DNA of 64,000 nucleotides from JADCGM01 sp943368345 (lineage in GTDB: Bacteria; Pseudomonadota; Alphaproteobacteria; Sphingomonadales; Sphingomonadaceae). Shown piece after piece: positions 8,178 through 16,662 of this stretch; the first letter of the stretch is position 1, and each line of letters starts with the position of its first letter. The translations under genes and the position numbers were made by a program. The notes below the pieces were generated by a model, which searched no databases, was not told where the DNA came from, and was given only the letters and a program-made list of their open reading frames with translations. The stretch is from positions 43,550 through 107,549 of the forward strand of contig CALRKY020000009.1 in assembly GCA_943368345.1 (NCBI GenBank), given 5' to 3'.

Positions 8178-9469
8178 CCGCGACCGCTGCGCTCCTCGAT
8201 TTTGCATCGGCCAATCACGTTTTGCCGCCTGCTGCCCGCGCCGATGCGCTGCGTCTGCTTGGTGATACGCTGGCGGTCGGGGCGGCAGGGTCGACCGCCC
8301 CCGGGGCTGCTGGCGTGCTGGGTTCGGCGCGTATGGCCGGGACTGGTGGGGATGCGCGCCTACTCGGACGGGCCGACCGGCTTCCCGCTCCCGCTGCGGC
8401 CTATGTCAACGGCTTCCACATCCACTGCCTGGAATGGGATGCGGTCCATGAACCGGCAGTGGTTCATGCGCTATCGGTGGTCACCGCCGCCCTCCACGCC
8501 GCCATAGACTGGCGCGGTGGTTGCGACCCGGACGACGCGCTCGTCGCCCTCGCTGTCGGCGTCGACATCGCCAGCGGCCTCGGCATCGCCGCTGACTCGG
8601 CCCTGCGCTTCTTTCGCCCCGCCACCGCCGGTCTTATTGGGGCGGCGCTCGCGGTGGCCCGGATTGAAGGCTTGCCGCGCTGTCAGTTCGACGATGTTCT
8701 CGGCCTCGCCTACTCACACTGCGCTGGAACCATGCAAGCGCATGTCGAAGGCTCCATCGCGCTGCCGCTGCAGATTGCCAACGCGGCGCGGGCAGCGGTG
8801 CAGGTCGTCGATCTGGTCCGCCACGGCCTGACCGGCCCGCACAATGTCATGGAGGGTCCGTTCGGCTATTTCGCGTTGATCGATACCGGAGATTTCAGCC
8901 GCTACACCAAGGATCTGGGCAGCATATGGCGGATCAGCGAGATCAGCACCAAGCCCTACCCGTCCGGTCGCGCCAGCCACGGTGTTCTCGGCGCGCTTGC
9001 CGACCTCGGCATTGATGCCAAGCAGATCGAGCGCCTCGACGTCGCCGCACCGCCGCTCATCCACCGTCTCGTCGGTCGGCCATTTGGCTCCGACATGACG
9101 CCCGCCTACGCGCGCCTGTGCCTGCCGCTGCTGTCAGCGCTGATGCTCACGGATGGACGCATCGATCCGCGCCGCTTCACACCCGCCACCTTCACCGATC
9201 CGACCATAGCTGCCCTGGCGGCCAAGCTGTACCTCACTGTCGATGACAATCCCGATCCCAATGCGCTTGGCCCGCAGCAGCTGACCGCCGCCCTGACCAC
9301 TGGGCAGATGATCCACCATCATATCCCGCACACGCGCGGCAGCCCGGATGCCCCGATGAGCGCCGCCCAGGCCACCGACAAGCGCGACCTCGCGCGCCTG
9401 CTCGCCGCCGACCTGGCCGATGCACGCCTGTTTGATGACCCCCTTGCCTATTTCACGGAGCCACAATGA
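8174..9469 (+). CDS. MmgE/PrpD family protein 2
   Basis: This is a second MmgE/PrpD family member of 431 residues, translationally coupled to the first (ATGA overlap) and to the following ligase. It carries the family landmarks AAYVNGFHIHCLEWDAVHE, HCAGTMQAHVEG and ISTKPYPSGRASHG. Sequence similarity to the preceding gene is limited, so the two may be subunits of one enzyme or two enzymes for successive steps. Tandem MmgE/PrpD pairs next to CaiB and CitE genes fit a di- or tricarboxylate route. Nothing in the sequence fixes the substrate. Confidence 0.83.
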   Translation: MTATAALLDFASANHVLPPAARADALRLLGDTLAVGAAGSTAPGAAGVLGSARMAGTGGDARLLGRADRLPAPAAAYVNGFHIHCLEWDAVHEPAVVHALSVVTAALHAAIDWRGGCDPDDALVALAVGVDIASGLGIAADSALRFFRPATAGLIGAALAVARIEGLPRCQFDDVLGLAYSHCAGTMQAHVEGSIALPLQIANAARAAVQVVDLVRHGLTGPHNVMEGPFGYFALIDTGDFSRYTKDLGSIWRISEISTKPYPSGRASHGVLGALADLGIDAKQIERLDVAAPPLIHRLVGRPFGSDMTPAYARLCLPLLSALMLTDGRIDPRRFTPATFTDPTIAALAAKLYLTVDDNPDPNALGPQQLTAALTTGQMIHHHIPHTRGSPDAPMSAAQATDKRDLARLLAADLADARLFDDPLAYFTEPQ

Positions 9470-10839
9470 GTTTCCCGACCTATTTCGAAAGCTTCGATGC
9501 GCAGCAGATGCTGGCGGACTATCCGGTCGGGGCGAATTTCACGGCGCGCTATGTCGGCATGAGCCGGGACGAACTGCACGCCCTGCAGGACGTGCGTTTC
9601 CGCAAATTGATGCAGCGCGGCTGGCAAGTCCCCTTCTACCAGCGTCTCTGGGGAGCGAAGGGCATCCAGCGCGGCGACATCCATGGCCTCGCCGACATCA
9701 CCAAGCTGCCGGTCTACGACAAGAGCGACCTGATGGCGTCCATCGCCGCCTATCCGCCCTATGGCGATTTTGGCGGCGTCGGCGGTGCAGACCGTCCGCC
9801 AGTCATCTTCCATACCACCAGCGGCACCACGGGCCGACCGCAGGCCTTGCTGTTTGGACCAAAGGGTCGGGAGATCACCAACCTGCTGGTCGGCCGCATG
9901 TACCGTTGGATGGGCTTGCAGCCCAGCGATGTTGTCCAGTCAGTTTATGGCCACGGCATGATCAACGGCGGCCATTATATCCGCGAATCCGTCACCCATT
10001 TCACCAATTCCATATTCCTGTCAGCCGGAACCGGGATCGAGACCCGCTCGCTCAATCAGGTCAATCTGATGGCCGACTTCGGGGTGACTGTGATGGTCGG
10101 CTTCGTCGACTATATCCGCAAACTGGCCGAGGTGGCGGAGGCCGAAAAACTGTTCGACCGGATCAAGCTCAAGATGATCATCGGCCATCTCGGCACCGAA
10201 GACCGGGCGGCGACCGAGGCGGCTTGGCACGGCGCCAAGGCCTATGACTGGTACGGCGTCGGCGACACCGGCTCCATTGCCGGCGAGGGTCCCGACCGCG
10301 ACGGCCTCTATGTCTGGGAGGATGCCCAGTATCTTGAATTGCTCGACATCGAATCCGGGGCACCGGTTGCGCGGGGGGAGACCGGTGACATGGTCGTCAC
10401 CTGCCTGTTCAAGGACGACATCGCACCGTGCATCCGGTTCAACACGCATGACATCAGCCACGAACTGACCGGCACCAACGCCACCGGCATGGCCTTCAAG
10501 CGCATCGCCGGTTTCAAAGGGCGCAGCGACAACATGGTCAAACTGCGCGGTATCAACCTGTTCCCACATGCCATCGCCGCCCTTATCGAAAACCGGGCGG
10601 ACCTCACCGGTGAATATGTCTGCGTCCTGACCCGCGATGGCGCGACCCAGCGCGACGACATGACGGTCACGCTGGAAAGTCGCGGAGGCACTGATACCGC
10701 ACAGCTGTCGGCGCTGCTGCGGCAGGGACTCGGCGTCGATGTCGCGGTTCAACTGGTCGGGCCGGGGGAGACGGCAGCGCAGACCCAGATCGAGGTTCGG
10801 CAGAAGCCAACCCGCCTGATCGACGAGAGGGGCTTATGA
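9466..10839 (+). CDS. PaaK-type AMP-forming acyl-CoA ligase
   Basis: This 457-residue adenylate-forming enzyme resembles phenylacetate-CoA ligase. The P-loop-like AMP motif HTTSGTTGRP lies at residues 116-125. YDWYGVGDTGSIAGEG resembles the adenine/acid-binding region, and the C-terminal MVKLRGINLFPHAIAALIE is the typical PaaK C-domain hinge. It would activate a free carboxylic acid with ATP and CoA. Stop and start overlaps tie it to the genes on both sides. With two CoA-transferases also present, the pathway appears to activate at least two different acids; an aromatic acid is possible but not shown. Confidence 0.85.
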   Translation: MSFPTYFESFDAQQMLADYPVGANFTARYVGMSRDELHALQDVRFRKLMQRGWQVPFYQRLWGAKGIQRGDIHGLADITKLPVYDKSDLMASIAAYPPYGDFGGVGGADRPPVIFHTTSGTTGRPQALLFGPKGREITNLLVGRMYRWMGLQPSDVVQSVYGHGMINGGHYIRESVTHFTNSIFLSAGTGIETRSLNQVNLMADFGVTVMVGFVDYIRKLAEVAEAEKLFDRIKLKMIIGHLGTEDRAATEAAWHGAKAYDWYGVGDTGSIAGEGPDRDGLYVWEDAQYLELLDIESGAPVARGETGDMVVTCLFKDDIAPCIRFNTHDISHELTGTNATGMAFKRIAGFKGRSDNMVKLRGINLFPHAIAALIENRADLTGEYVCVLTRDGATQRDDMTVTLESRGGTDTAQLSALLRQGLGVDVAVQLVGPGETAAQTQIEVRQKPTRLIDERGL

Positions 10840-12023
10840 TCGATTTCGCCGCCCTGCGCGCTGCCAATGCGCCGCTCAATGCCTTTGTCGATTTTGACGA
10901 AGCCGCACTGCAACCGGACAGCGGCCCCCTCGCTGGACTGACCATTGGCGTAAAATCGAACATCATGGTCAAGGGCCTACCCTGGACCGGCGGCATGGGT
11001 GTGTACCGCAACCGCATCGCCGACCGCGATGCCCGGGTCGTGCAGATGCTGCGCACCAACGGGGCGGCGATCATCGGCAGCCTCAACATGCACGAAGCAG
11101 CCCTTGGCGCGACCACCAACAATGCCTTTTTTGGGCGGACCCATAATCCGCACCGCATCGGCCATACCCCCGGCGGCTCGTCAGGGGGCAGCGGGGCAGC
11201 GGTCGCAGCCGGGCTGTGTGACATTGCGCTCGGCACCGACACGTTGGGGTCGGTTCGGATACCGGCGGCCTATTGCGGTGTTTATGGGCTGAAACCTACG
11301 GCTGGCGCGGTCAGCAGCGACGGCCTGGCGTTTCTCGATCCGGTGCTCGACACGATTGGGCCGCTGGCGACGTCGCTCGACCATATCGAGGCGGCGTGGC
11401 GCGCGATGGTCGGTTGGGCCGGGGAAGATGGTCCCTTCCGCCATATGATGCTGCTCGATGACCTTGGCGGGGTCGATGTCGAACCGGCAGTGCGTGCCGC
11501 CTATGACAAGGCGCGCAGTGCTGTGCCGCTGAACAGCGTCAACGTCTCCCTGCCGTACAGCCCCGGCGACATTGTCTGGGCTGGTCTCGCCAACGCCGGC
11601 CGCTGGTTGATCAACGACCTCGGCGACGCCTACCGCCCCGACAATGCCAACTTGTCGAAGGAACTTAAATTTCTGCTCGGCCTCTGCGCCGTCGCGCCAG
11701 AGCGTCCCGACATATTGATGCGCATCCGGACCGAACTCACCGCCGCGCTGGGGACAGCAGGCGTCTTGCTGCTGCCGACTGCACCACAGGCGGCCTTCAG
11801 CCACGACCAGCAGGCACCGGCCAATCAGGCCACCTTTACTGGCCTCGCCAACATCGCTGGTCTCCCCGCCATCGCCATCCCGGCCGGGTTCAGCGATGAC
11901 GGCCTGCCGGTCAGCGTTCAGTTGGTCGGCCCGGCGGGCAGCGAGTTGCGCCTGATCGCGTTGGCGCGCACCATCGACAGCGAGTTGAAGGCCTACCGCC
12001 GTCCGGCCAAATTTGGATATTGA
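10836..12023 (+). CDS. Amidase signature family hydrolase
   Basis: This 395-residue protein is an amidase-signature enzyme that hydrolyses a carboxamide to acid and ammonia. The Ser-cisSer-Lys triad is visible as Lys40 (IGVKSN), Ser115 in TPGGSSGGSG and the nucleophile Ser139 in DTLGSVRIP; the 24-residue serine spacing is the usual one. It is shorter than GatA, so a role in tRNA amidation is unlikely. It overlaps the ligase by 4 bp. With the imidase-like gene at 13141 it could act as a half-amidase that releases a dicarboxylic acid. An ester or acyl-amine substrate is also possible. Confidence 0.85.
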   Translation: MIDFAALRAANAPLNAFVDFDEAALQPDSGPLAGLTIGVKSNIMVKGLPWTGGMGVYRNRIADRDARVVQMLRTNGAAIIGSLNMHEAALGATTNNAFFGRTHNPHRIGHTPGGSSGGSGAAVAAGLCDIALGTDTLGSVRIPAAYCGVYGLKPTAGAVSSDGLAFLDPVLDTIGPLATSLDHIEAAWRAMVGWAGEDGPFRHMMLLDDLGGVDVEPAVRAAYDKARSAVPLNSVNVSLPYSPGDIVWAGLANAGRWLINDLGDAYRPDNANLSKELKFLLGLCAVAPERPDILMRIRTELTAALGTAGVLLLPTAPQAAFSHDQQAPANQATFTGLANIAGLPAIAIPAGFSDDGLPVSVQLVGPAGSELRLIALARTIDSELKAYRRPAKFGY

Positions 12024-12041
12024 GGGAAAAGGGAGACCGAT

Positions 12042-12347
12042 ATGCGGATCATCGTGTTGTTCAATCTGAAGCCAGGGGTTGATGTTGCTGCCTATGAGGC
12101 ATGGGCGAAGACCGCCGACATTCCCGGTGTCAACGCGCTAGGGTCAGTCGATGCCTTCACGGTGCACCGCGCCACCGGCCTGTTCGGCTCTGATGCGGCG
12201 TCGCCCTACCAATATATCGAAGTGATCGACATCAACGGCATGGACGGCTTCATCGGCGATATCTCGACCGAAGCATTCCAGGCCGCCGCCGCCCCTTTTC
12301 AGGGCTTTGCCGACAATCCGCAATTCATCCTGACCGAAGACCTGTGA
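12042..12347 (+). CDS. REDY/HapK-like small protein
   Basis: This is a 101-residue alpha-plus-beta protein starting MRIIVLFNLKPGV. It contains PYQYIEVIDI and ends FADNPQFILTEDL. I recognise it as the REDY-like HapK family, named after genes of prodigiosin-type tripyrrole biosynthesis and structurally a dimeric ferredoxin-like fold. A good ribosome binding site (AAGGGAGA) precedes ATG 12042. It overlaps the SDR gene by one base (TGATG). No catalytic function is established for the family that I can cite. Here it most likely binds or isomerises a pathway intermediate. The family call is from memory of its pattern. Confidence 0.7.
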   Translation: MRIIVLFNLKPGVDVAAYEAWAKTADIPGVNALGSVDAFTVHRATGLFGSDAASPYQYIEVIDINGMDGFIGDISTEAFQAAAAPFQGFADNPQFILTEDL

Positions 12348-13141
12348 TGCGGTTCGCGGGCAAAACCATCGTCGTCACCGGCTCTGGAAAGCAGAAAGGG
12401 CTGGGACAGGGCATCCTGCAACGCTTCGCCGATGACGGCGCGAATTGCGTGGTGTCCGATCTGGTGATCGACGCCGAAGCAGAAGCGGTTGCGGATGAAC
12501 TGCGCGGGCGGGGTGCGAAGGTCGCCACAATCGCATGCGATGTGTCGAATGCGGCCCAGTGCCAGGCACTGGTCGCGCAGGCGACGGCGGCATTCGGCGG
12601 CGTCGATATTTTCGTCAACAACGCCGGAATCGGCTTCATGATGAAACCGATGCTCGACGTGGACCCCGCCGATTGGGCCACCGTTATCGCGGTCAACCTG
12701 TCAGGCGCATTTTACTGCACCCAGGCGGCAGGGCGGGCGATGGTCGCAGCAGGGAAAGGCGGGCGGATCATCAACATCGCGTCGCAGGCCGCCAAGACCG
12801 GCTTCCCGCATCTTCCGGCCTATGTCAGTTCCAAGCACGGCATGATCGGCCTGACCCGCGCCACGGCGCTTGAGTTGGGCGCGCACGGCATCACGGTGAA
12901 TGCGGTTTGCCCGAACCATGTCACCACCGGCCTCGGCGCGCAGCAGAATGAATATTTCTCCAAGTTGCTCGGGTTCAAGGATGTTGCGGCCTATCTTGCC
13001 AACATGGCGGCCAAGAACCCGATGGGCCGCCCCGGCTTGCCGTCGGACACCGCCGCCGCCTGCGCCTGGCTGGCCAGCGACGATGCCTTCTATGTGACCG
13101 GCGAGGCAATCAACGTCAGCGGCGGCGAGGAAATGCACTGA
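12347..13141 (+). CDS. Short-chain dehydrogenase/reductase
   Basis: This is a 264-residue classical SDR. The cofactor-binding glycine motif is TGSGKQKGLGQGI (residues 11-23), followed by NNAG at 91-94. The catalytic residues are Ser146, Tyr159 and Lys163 (YVSSK). The acidic Asp38 after the second beta strand suggests a preference for NAD(H). ATG 12347 shares one base with the previous stop; the in-frame GTG one codon upstream is less likely. It would oxidise or reduce a hydroxy/keto intermediate, consistent with a 3-hydroxyacyl-CoA step, but the substrate is not determinable. Confidence 0.9.
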   Translation: MRFAGKTIVVTGSGKQKGLGQGILQRFADDGANCVVSDLVIDAEAEAVADELRGRGAKVATIACDVSNAAQCQALVAQATAAFGGVDIFVNNAGIGFMMKPMLDVDPADWATVIAVNLSGAFYCTQAAGRAMVAAGKGGRIINIASQAAKTGFPHLPAYVSSKHGMIGLTRATALELGAHGITVNAVCPNHVTTGLGAQQNEYFSKLLGFKDVAAYLANMAAKNPMGRPGLPSDTAAACAWLASDDAFYVTGEAINVSGGEEMH

Positions 13142-14007
13142 TGCACGAAGAACGGATCGACTGGCCAAACGGCGCGAAAATGGCCCTGTCGGTGGTGGTC
13201 AATGTCGAAGAAGGCAGCGAAATGACCGTCGCCCGAGGGGATCGCGGGATGGAGCCGGTCGACGAACTCGGCATTCACATCAAATCGCCAATTCGCAATT
13301 ATGGCAACGAAAGCAATTATCGCTACGGCATCAAGGCCGGGGCCCCGCGCATCGTCAAGCTGCTGAAGGCCTTTGACATCACGGCGAGCTGGACGGTGGC
13401 CGCCCTCAGTCTGGAAAATCATCCCGAAATCGCCGCTGCGATTGCCGACCTCGGCCATGAACCGGTCAGCCACGGCTGGCGCTGGGTCCACCAGTTCAAG
13501 ATGGACGAAACGCAGGAGCGAGAGTTCATCCGCAAGGCCGTGACCTCGATTGAGAAGACCGTCGGTGTCCGGCCCTATGGCTGGCTGTCGCGCTATTTTC
13601 ACACCGACAACACCCGCCGCCTGCTGATCGAGGAAGGCTTTGCCTATCATATGGACGATTATTCCGGCGACGTGCCGTTCTGGGACCGGGACACGGTGCC
13701 GGGGAAACCGATTGCCATCGTCCCGTACCAACTCGATTCCAACGACATGAAAATGTGGACCGATCCGGCGATGACGGCGGAACAGTGGCTCGGCTATGCC
13801 AAGCGCAATTTCGATCAAATTTACCGCGAGGGCATGGAGGGGAATCCCAAATTGATGTCGCTCGGCCTGCACCTGCGGATCATCGGCCGACCGGGGCGGA
13901 TATGGGCGTTGGAGGAGTTTTTCCGCCATGTCCGGGCTCATGCCGATGTCTGGGTGACGACCCGGCACGCCATTGCCCAGCATCTCGCCGTGGTTGACCC
14001 GGCATGA
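13141..14007 (+). CDS. Polysaccharide-deacetylase-fold hydrolase, PuuE/cyclic-imidase-like
   Basis: This 288-residue NodB-homology protein starts MHEERIDWPNGAKMALSVVVNVEEGSE. The Asp-Asp of true polysaccharide deacetylases is replaced by NVEEG, as in PuuE-type allantoinases and the related cyclic imide hydrolases of Pseudomonas. Histidines of SHGWRW and of GLHLRIIGRP are in the expected places, and there is no signal peptide, so it acts in the cytoplasm. Those relatives open cyclic ureides or imides of small molecules, not polysaccharides. Its length is close to characterised imidases (about 290 residues). With the amidase of the same operon it could turn a cyclic imide into a dicarboxylate. 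This role is inferred. Confidence 0.8.
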   Translation: MHEERIDWPNGAKMALSVVVNVEEGSEMTVARGDRGMEPVDELGIHIKSPIRNYGNESNYRYGIKAGAPRIVKLLKAFDITASWTVAALSLENHPEIAAAIADLGHEPVSHGWRWVHQFKMDETQEREFIRKAVTSIEKTVGVRPYGWLSRYFHTDNTRRLLIEEGFAYHMDDYSGDVPFWDRDTVPGKPIAIVPYQLDSNDMKMWTDPAMTAEQWLGYAKRNFDQIYREGMEGNPKLMSLGLHLRIIGRPGRIWALEEFFRHVRAHADVWVTTRHAIAQHLAVVDPA

Positions 14008-14756
14008 CCTTGCGCCTTGAAAAGCACGGCAACATTGCGCGCCTGCTGATTGACCGCACGCCCAAGCGCAACGCCTTCAATCAAGCGATGTGGGAGTTGC
14101 TGCCCGAGCTGGTGGCAGATGCGATGACCGATGACACGGTGCGCGTGCTCGTCCTCCAGTCAGCGGAGCCGGGCGTGTTCTGCGCCGGGGCCGATATCGG
14201 CGAACTTCTTGCCAACAAAGACAATCCAGCCTGGGGGCGGGCCAATCAGACCGCAATCTTCCGGGCGCAATATGAACTGACCCGGGCCGCCAAACCAACC
14301 GTCGCTTTTGTCGACGGCGATTGTGTCGGTGGTGGCTGCGGGCTGGCCATTGCCTGTGACATCCGCCTCGCCACATCTCGCTCGCGCTTTGGTATTACGC
14401 CTGCCAATCTCGGGCTGGTCTACCCCCTGCACGACACCAAATTGCTCGTCGATCTGGTCGGACCGGGGCAGGCGAAGCGGATGCTCTATTCCGCCCAGTT
14501 GCTTTCGGCGGACGAAGCATTGCGCATCTGCCTGATCGAGGAATTGGCTGACAGCGCCGATCCGCTTGCCGAGCTCATTGCCGGAAAATCGCTCTATTCA
14601 GCCAAAGGCGCCAAACAGTTCATCCGCCGCATTCTCGACGGGCAAACCGATGATGATGCCGACACGATGGCAATCTTTGCCGCAAGTTTCACCGGTCCTG
14701 ATTTCGCCGAAGGCACCAGTGCCTTTGTCGGCAAACGAAAGCCCATGTTCAAATGA
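14004..14756 (+). CDS. Enoyl-CoA hydratase/isomerase (crotonase) superfamily, atypical active site
   Basis: This is a 250-residue crotonase-fold protein with the oxyanion-hole segment CAGADIGELL and the VGGGCGLAIACDI helix. The two glutamates that catalyse hydration in the classic enzyme (in GGGCELA and FGQPEILLG) are here Gly (GGGCGLA) and Ala (FGITPANLG). It is therefore unlikely to be a normal hydratase. Crotonase-fold proteins with such changes act as isomerases, decarboxylases, C-C hydrolases or thioesterases. It overlaps the genes on both sides by 4 bp and clearly belongs to the operon. The step it performs is unknown. Confidence 0.85.
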   Translation: MTLRLEKHGNIARLLIDRTPKRNAFNQAMWELLPELVADAMTDDTVRVLVLQSAEPGVFCAGADIGELLANKDNPAWGRANQTAIFRAQYELTRAAKPTVAFVDGDCVGGGCGLAIACDIRLATSRSRFGITPANLGLVYPLHDTKLLVDLVGPGQAKRMLYSAQLLSADEALRICLIEELADSADPLAELIAGKSLYSAKGAKQFIRRILDGQTDDDADTMAIFAASFTGPDFAEGTSAFVGKRKPMFK

Positions 14757-15655
14757 CAATGATCCTGACCCACGGCGCAATCATGGGCGGTGTCGTTGCC
14801 GTCCCTGACCTTGACGCCGCGCTTGCCGACTATCAGGGCGTGCTCGGCTTCGGGCAGGTCGATCACGGGATAGTGGGGCAAAGTCTCGCCGCCAGCTGGG
14901 GCTGCCCGGGCAATGCCGGGTCGCGCATGGCCACGCTGCAACCGGTGAGCGGATCGCCCTGTTTCATCCGGCTGGTTGAACAACCCATTCCGGACGGATT
15001 CGTCCCGACCCGGAGCTTTGGCTGGGCCTCCTATGAAATCACCGTCCAGGATGTGTTCGGCTGGCCTGCTCGCATTGCGGCAACCGGTTTCGATATCATT
15101 GGTGAGCCGAAGGAAATCCCTGGCTTGCCTTATTTCGTCGCGATGCAGGTTTATGGACGCGGGCGGGAAATGCTCTATTTCAACGAAGTCCGTGAAAATA
15201 CGCCGACATCGGACCTGCCCAAGGCCGAGTCGCCGATGGACAATATTTTCATCGTCATTCTGGCCGCCAAAGACCGGTTGAAATCGCTGGATTGGTACAA
15301 GAGCAGATTGAACCTCGACGAAGGGGATACCTACACCATCGCCTATGGCATGATTAACAACGCGTTCGGCCTGCCCGCCGATACCATGTCATCGCTGACC
15401 ATGGTTCAGGCTGGCCGGATGCCGATTGTCGAGGTTGACGACTATCCCGCAGCGACCATACACCGCCCGACCGCTCCCGGTTGCCTGCCACCCGGCAACA
15501 GTCTGGTGACCCTGGCGGTGCAAAGCCTCGACACGCTGGATGTTGATTGGATCAGCCCGCCGACCAAACAGGCGGGCCCGGTCTACGCCGGACGCCGCTC
15601 TGGCACGGTCCGGGGACCGTCGGGCGAGTTGCTGGAGTTGATAGAACTCGGTTGA
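14753..15655 (+). CDS. Tandem VOC-domain protein
   Basis: This 300-residue protein consists of two vicinal-oxygen-chelate (glyoxalase/dioxygenase-fold) halves, roughly residues 8-150 and 160-298. The first begins GGVVAVPDLDAALADYQGVLGFG, a typical VOC opening, and the second IFIVILAAKDRLKSLDWYKSRL. A conventional set of His/Glu metal ligands is not obvious, so it may be a non-metal or binding version. It is the last gene of the operon and faces the quinone-oxidoreductase-like gene with only 7 bp between stop codons. Possible roles include an extradiol-dioxygenase-like step, an epimerase or a ligand-binding protein. Confidence 0.8.
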   Translation: MTMILTHGAIMGGVVAVPDLDAALADYQGVLGFGQVDHGIVGQSLAASWGCPGNAGSRMATLQPVSGSPCFIRLVEQPIPDGFVPTRSFGWASYEITVQDVFGWPARIAATGFDIIGEPKEIPGLPYFVAMQVYGRGREMLYFNEVRENTPTSDLPKAESPMDNIFIVILAAKDRLKSLDWYKSRLNLDEGDTYTIAYGMINNAFGLPADTMSSLTMVQAGRMPIVEVDDYPAATIHRPTAPGCLPPGNSLVTLAVQSLDTLDVDWISPPTKQAGPVYAGRRSGTVRGPSGELLELIELG

Positions 15656-15657
15656 GG

Positions 15658-15688
15658 CCGGGTCAGACCAGAAAGACCGTCGACCCGG
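15658..15688. terminator. Possible bidirectional terminator between convergent operons
   Basis: The inverted repeat CCGGGTC (15658-15664) and GACCCGG (15682-15688) spans the convergent stop codons of the VOC and oxidoreductase genes. There is no clear T-run, so termination is only suggested by the stem and the position. Confidence 0.35.
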
Positions 15689-16637
15689 TGGTGGCACGCC
15701 CCTCCAGATCACGGTGCGCCTGCTCGGCATCCTCCAGCGCATAACGTTGGCCGATGCTGACGGTCAGGGACCCGTCCGCCAATTTCCCGAACAGCCGCGC
15801 ACTGCCCGCCGCCCGTTCTGCGGGGTCGGTGTAATAATCGAACAGCGTCGGCCGGGTGTTGAACAAAGACCCTTTCGCCGCAAGCACACCGAGGCTGATG
15901 CCAGTCACCGGAGCACTTGCGTTGCCATAGCTGACGATCAGCCCGCGTTTGCCGGTCGCGTCGAGGGACGCCTCCCAGGTGTCCATGCCGACCCCGTCAT
16001 AGGTCACCCGCACCCCGGCACCGTCCGTCAGTTCGCGGACCCGTTTCGCCGTCGATTCTTCGGCATAGTTGATGACATGGTCCGCACCAGCTGCGCGGGC
16101 CAGCGCCGCCTTTTCCGCCGTGCTGACCGTCCCGATCACCACCGCGCCAACCGACTTCAGCCATTGCACCAGCAACAGCCCCACCCCGCCTGCCGCCGCG
16201 TGCACGAGCACCGCCTGCCCGGTTTCGACATTGGCGCAGCGTTCGACCAGAAACTCGGTGGTGCAGCCCTTCAGAAGTGCAGCCGCCGCGATCTCATCAC
16301 TGATCCCGTCCGGCGTGGTAAACAGCGCCGAGGCGGCAATGTTCCGCGAACTGGAATAAGCTCCGAGCGCCGGTCCGAAGGTGCAAACCCGCTGCCCCGG
16401 CACCAATCCGGCAACGCCGTCACCGACCGCCTCCACAACCCCCGCCGCCTCAATGCCAAGGCCGCTGGGCAGTGCGATCGGATAGATGCCGCGCCGGTGA
16501 TAGGTATCGATGTAGTTGAGGCCCACGACGGTATTGCGCATCCGCACCTCGCCCGGGCCGGGCGGGGGCAATTCAACGTCACTCCACGCGATGACGTCCG
16601 GCCCGCCGTGCTGGCGGATGGTCGCAGTTCTGGCCAT
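15663..16637 (-). CDS. Zinc-independent quinone oxidoreductase-like MDR
   Basis: This 324-residue medium-chain dehydrogenase/reductase is of the NAD(P)H:quinone oxidoreductase (QorA) type. The nucleotide-binding motif AAAGGVG sits in VLVHAAAGGVGLLLVQW and the N-terminal segment GLNYIDTYHRRGIY is characteristic. The cysteine zinc ligands of alcohol dehydrogenases are absent. GGGAG lies a few bases before ATG 16637. It is the last gene of a minus-strand operon with DUF1330, DUF1838 and an exported orphan, controlled from the operator at 18726. It may reduce a quinone or an alpha,beta-unsaturated carbonyl compound. Confidence 0.88.
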   Translation of the reverse strand: MARTATIRQHGGPDVIAWSDVELPPPGPGEVRMRNTVVGLNYIDTYHRRGIYPIALPSGLGIEAAGVVEAVGDGVAGLVPGQRVCTFGPALGAYSSSRNIAASALFTTPDGISDEIAAAALLKGCTTEFLVERCANVETGQAVLVHAAAGGVGLLLVQWLKSVGAVVIGTVSTAEKAALARAAGADHVINYAEESTAKRVRELTDGAGVRVTYDGVGMDTWEASLDATGKRGLIVSYGNASAPVTGISLGVLAAKGSLFNTRPTLFDYYTDPAERAAGSARLFGKLADGSLTVSIGQRYALEDAEQAHRDLEGRATTGSTVFLV

Positions 16638-16662
16638 GCCGATCTCCCTTACTTGCCCGAGG

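Noticed and set aside
13141..14007. Annotation as a peptidoglycan or chitin deacetylase
   Set aside because: There is no signal peptide and the catalytic Asp pair is replaced by NVEEG as in PuuE/imidase relatives, so a polysaccharide substrate is unlikely.
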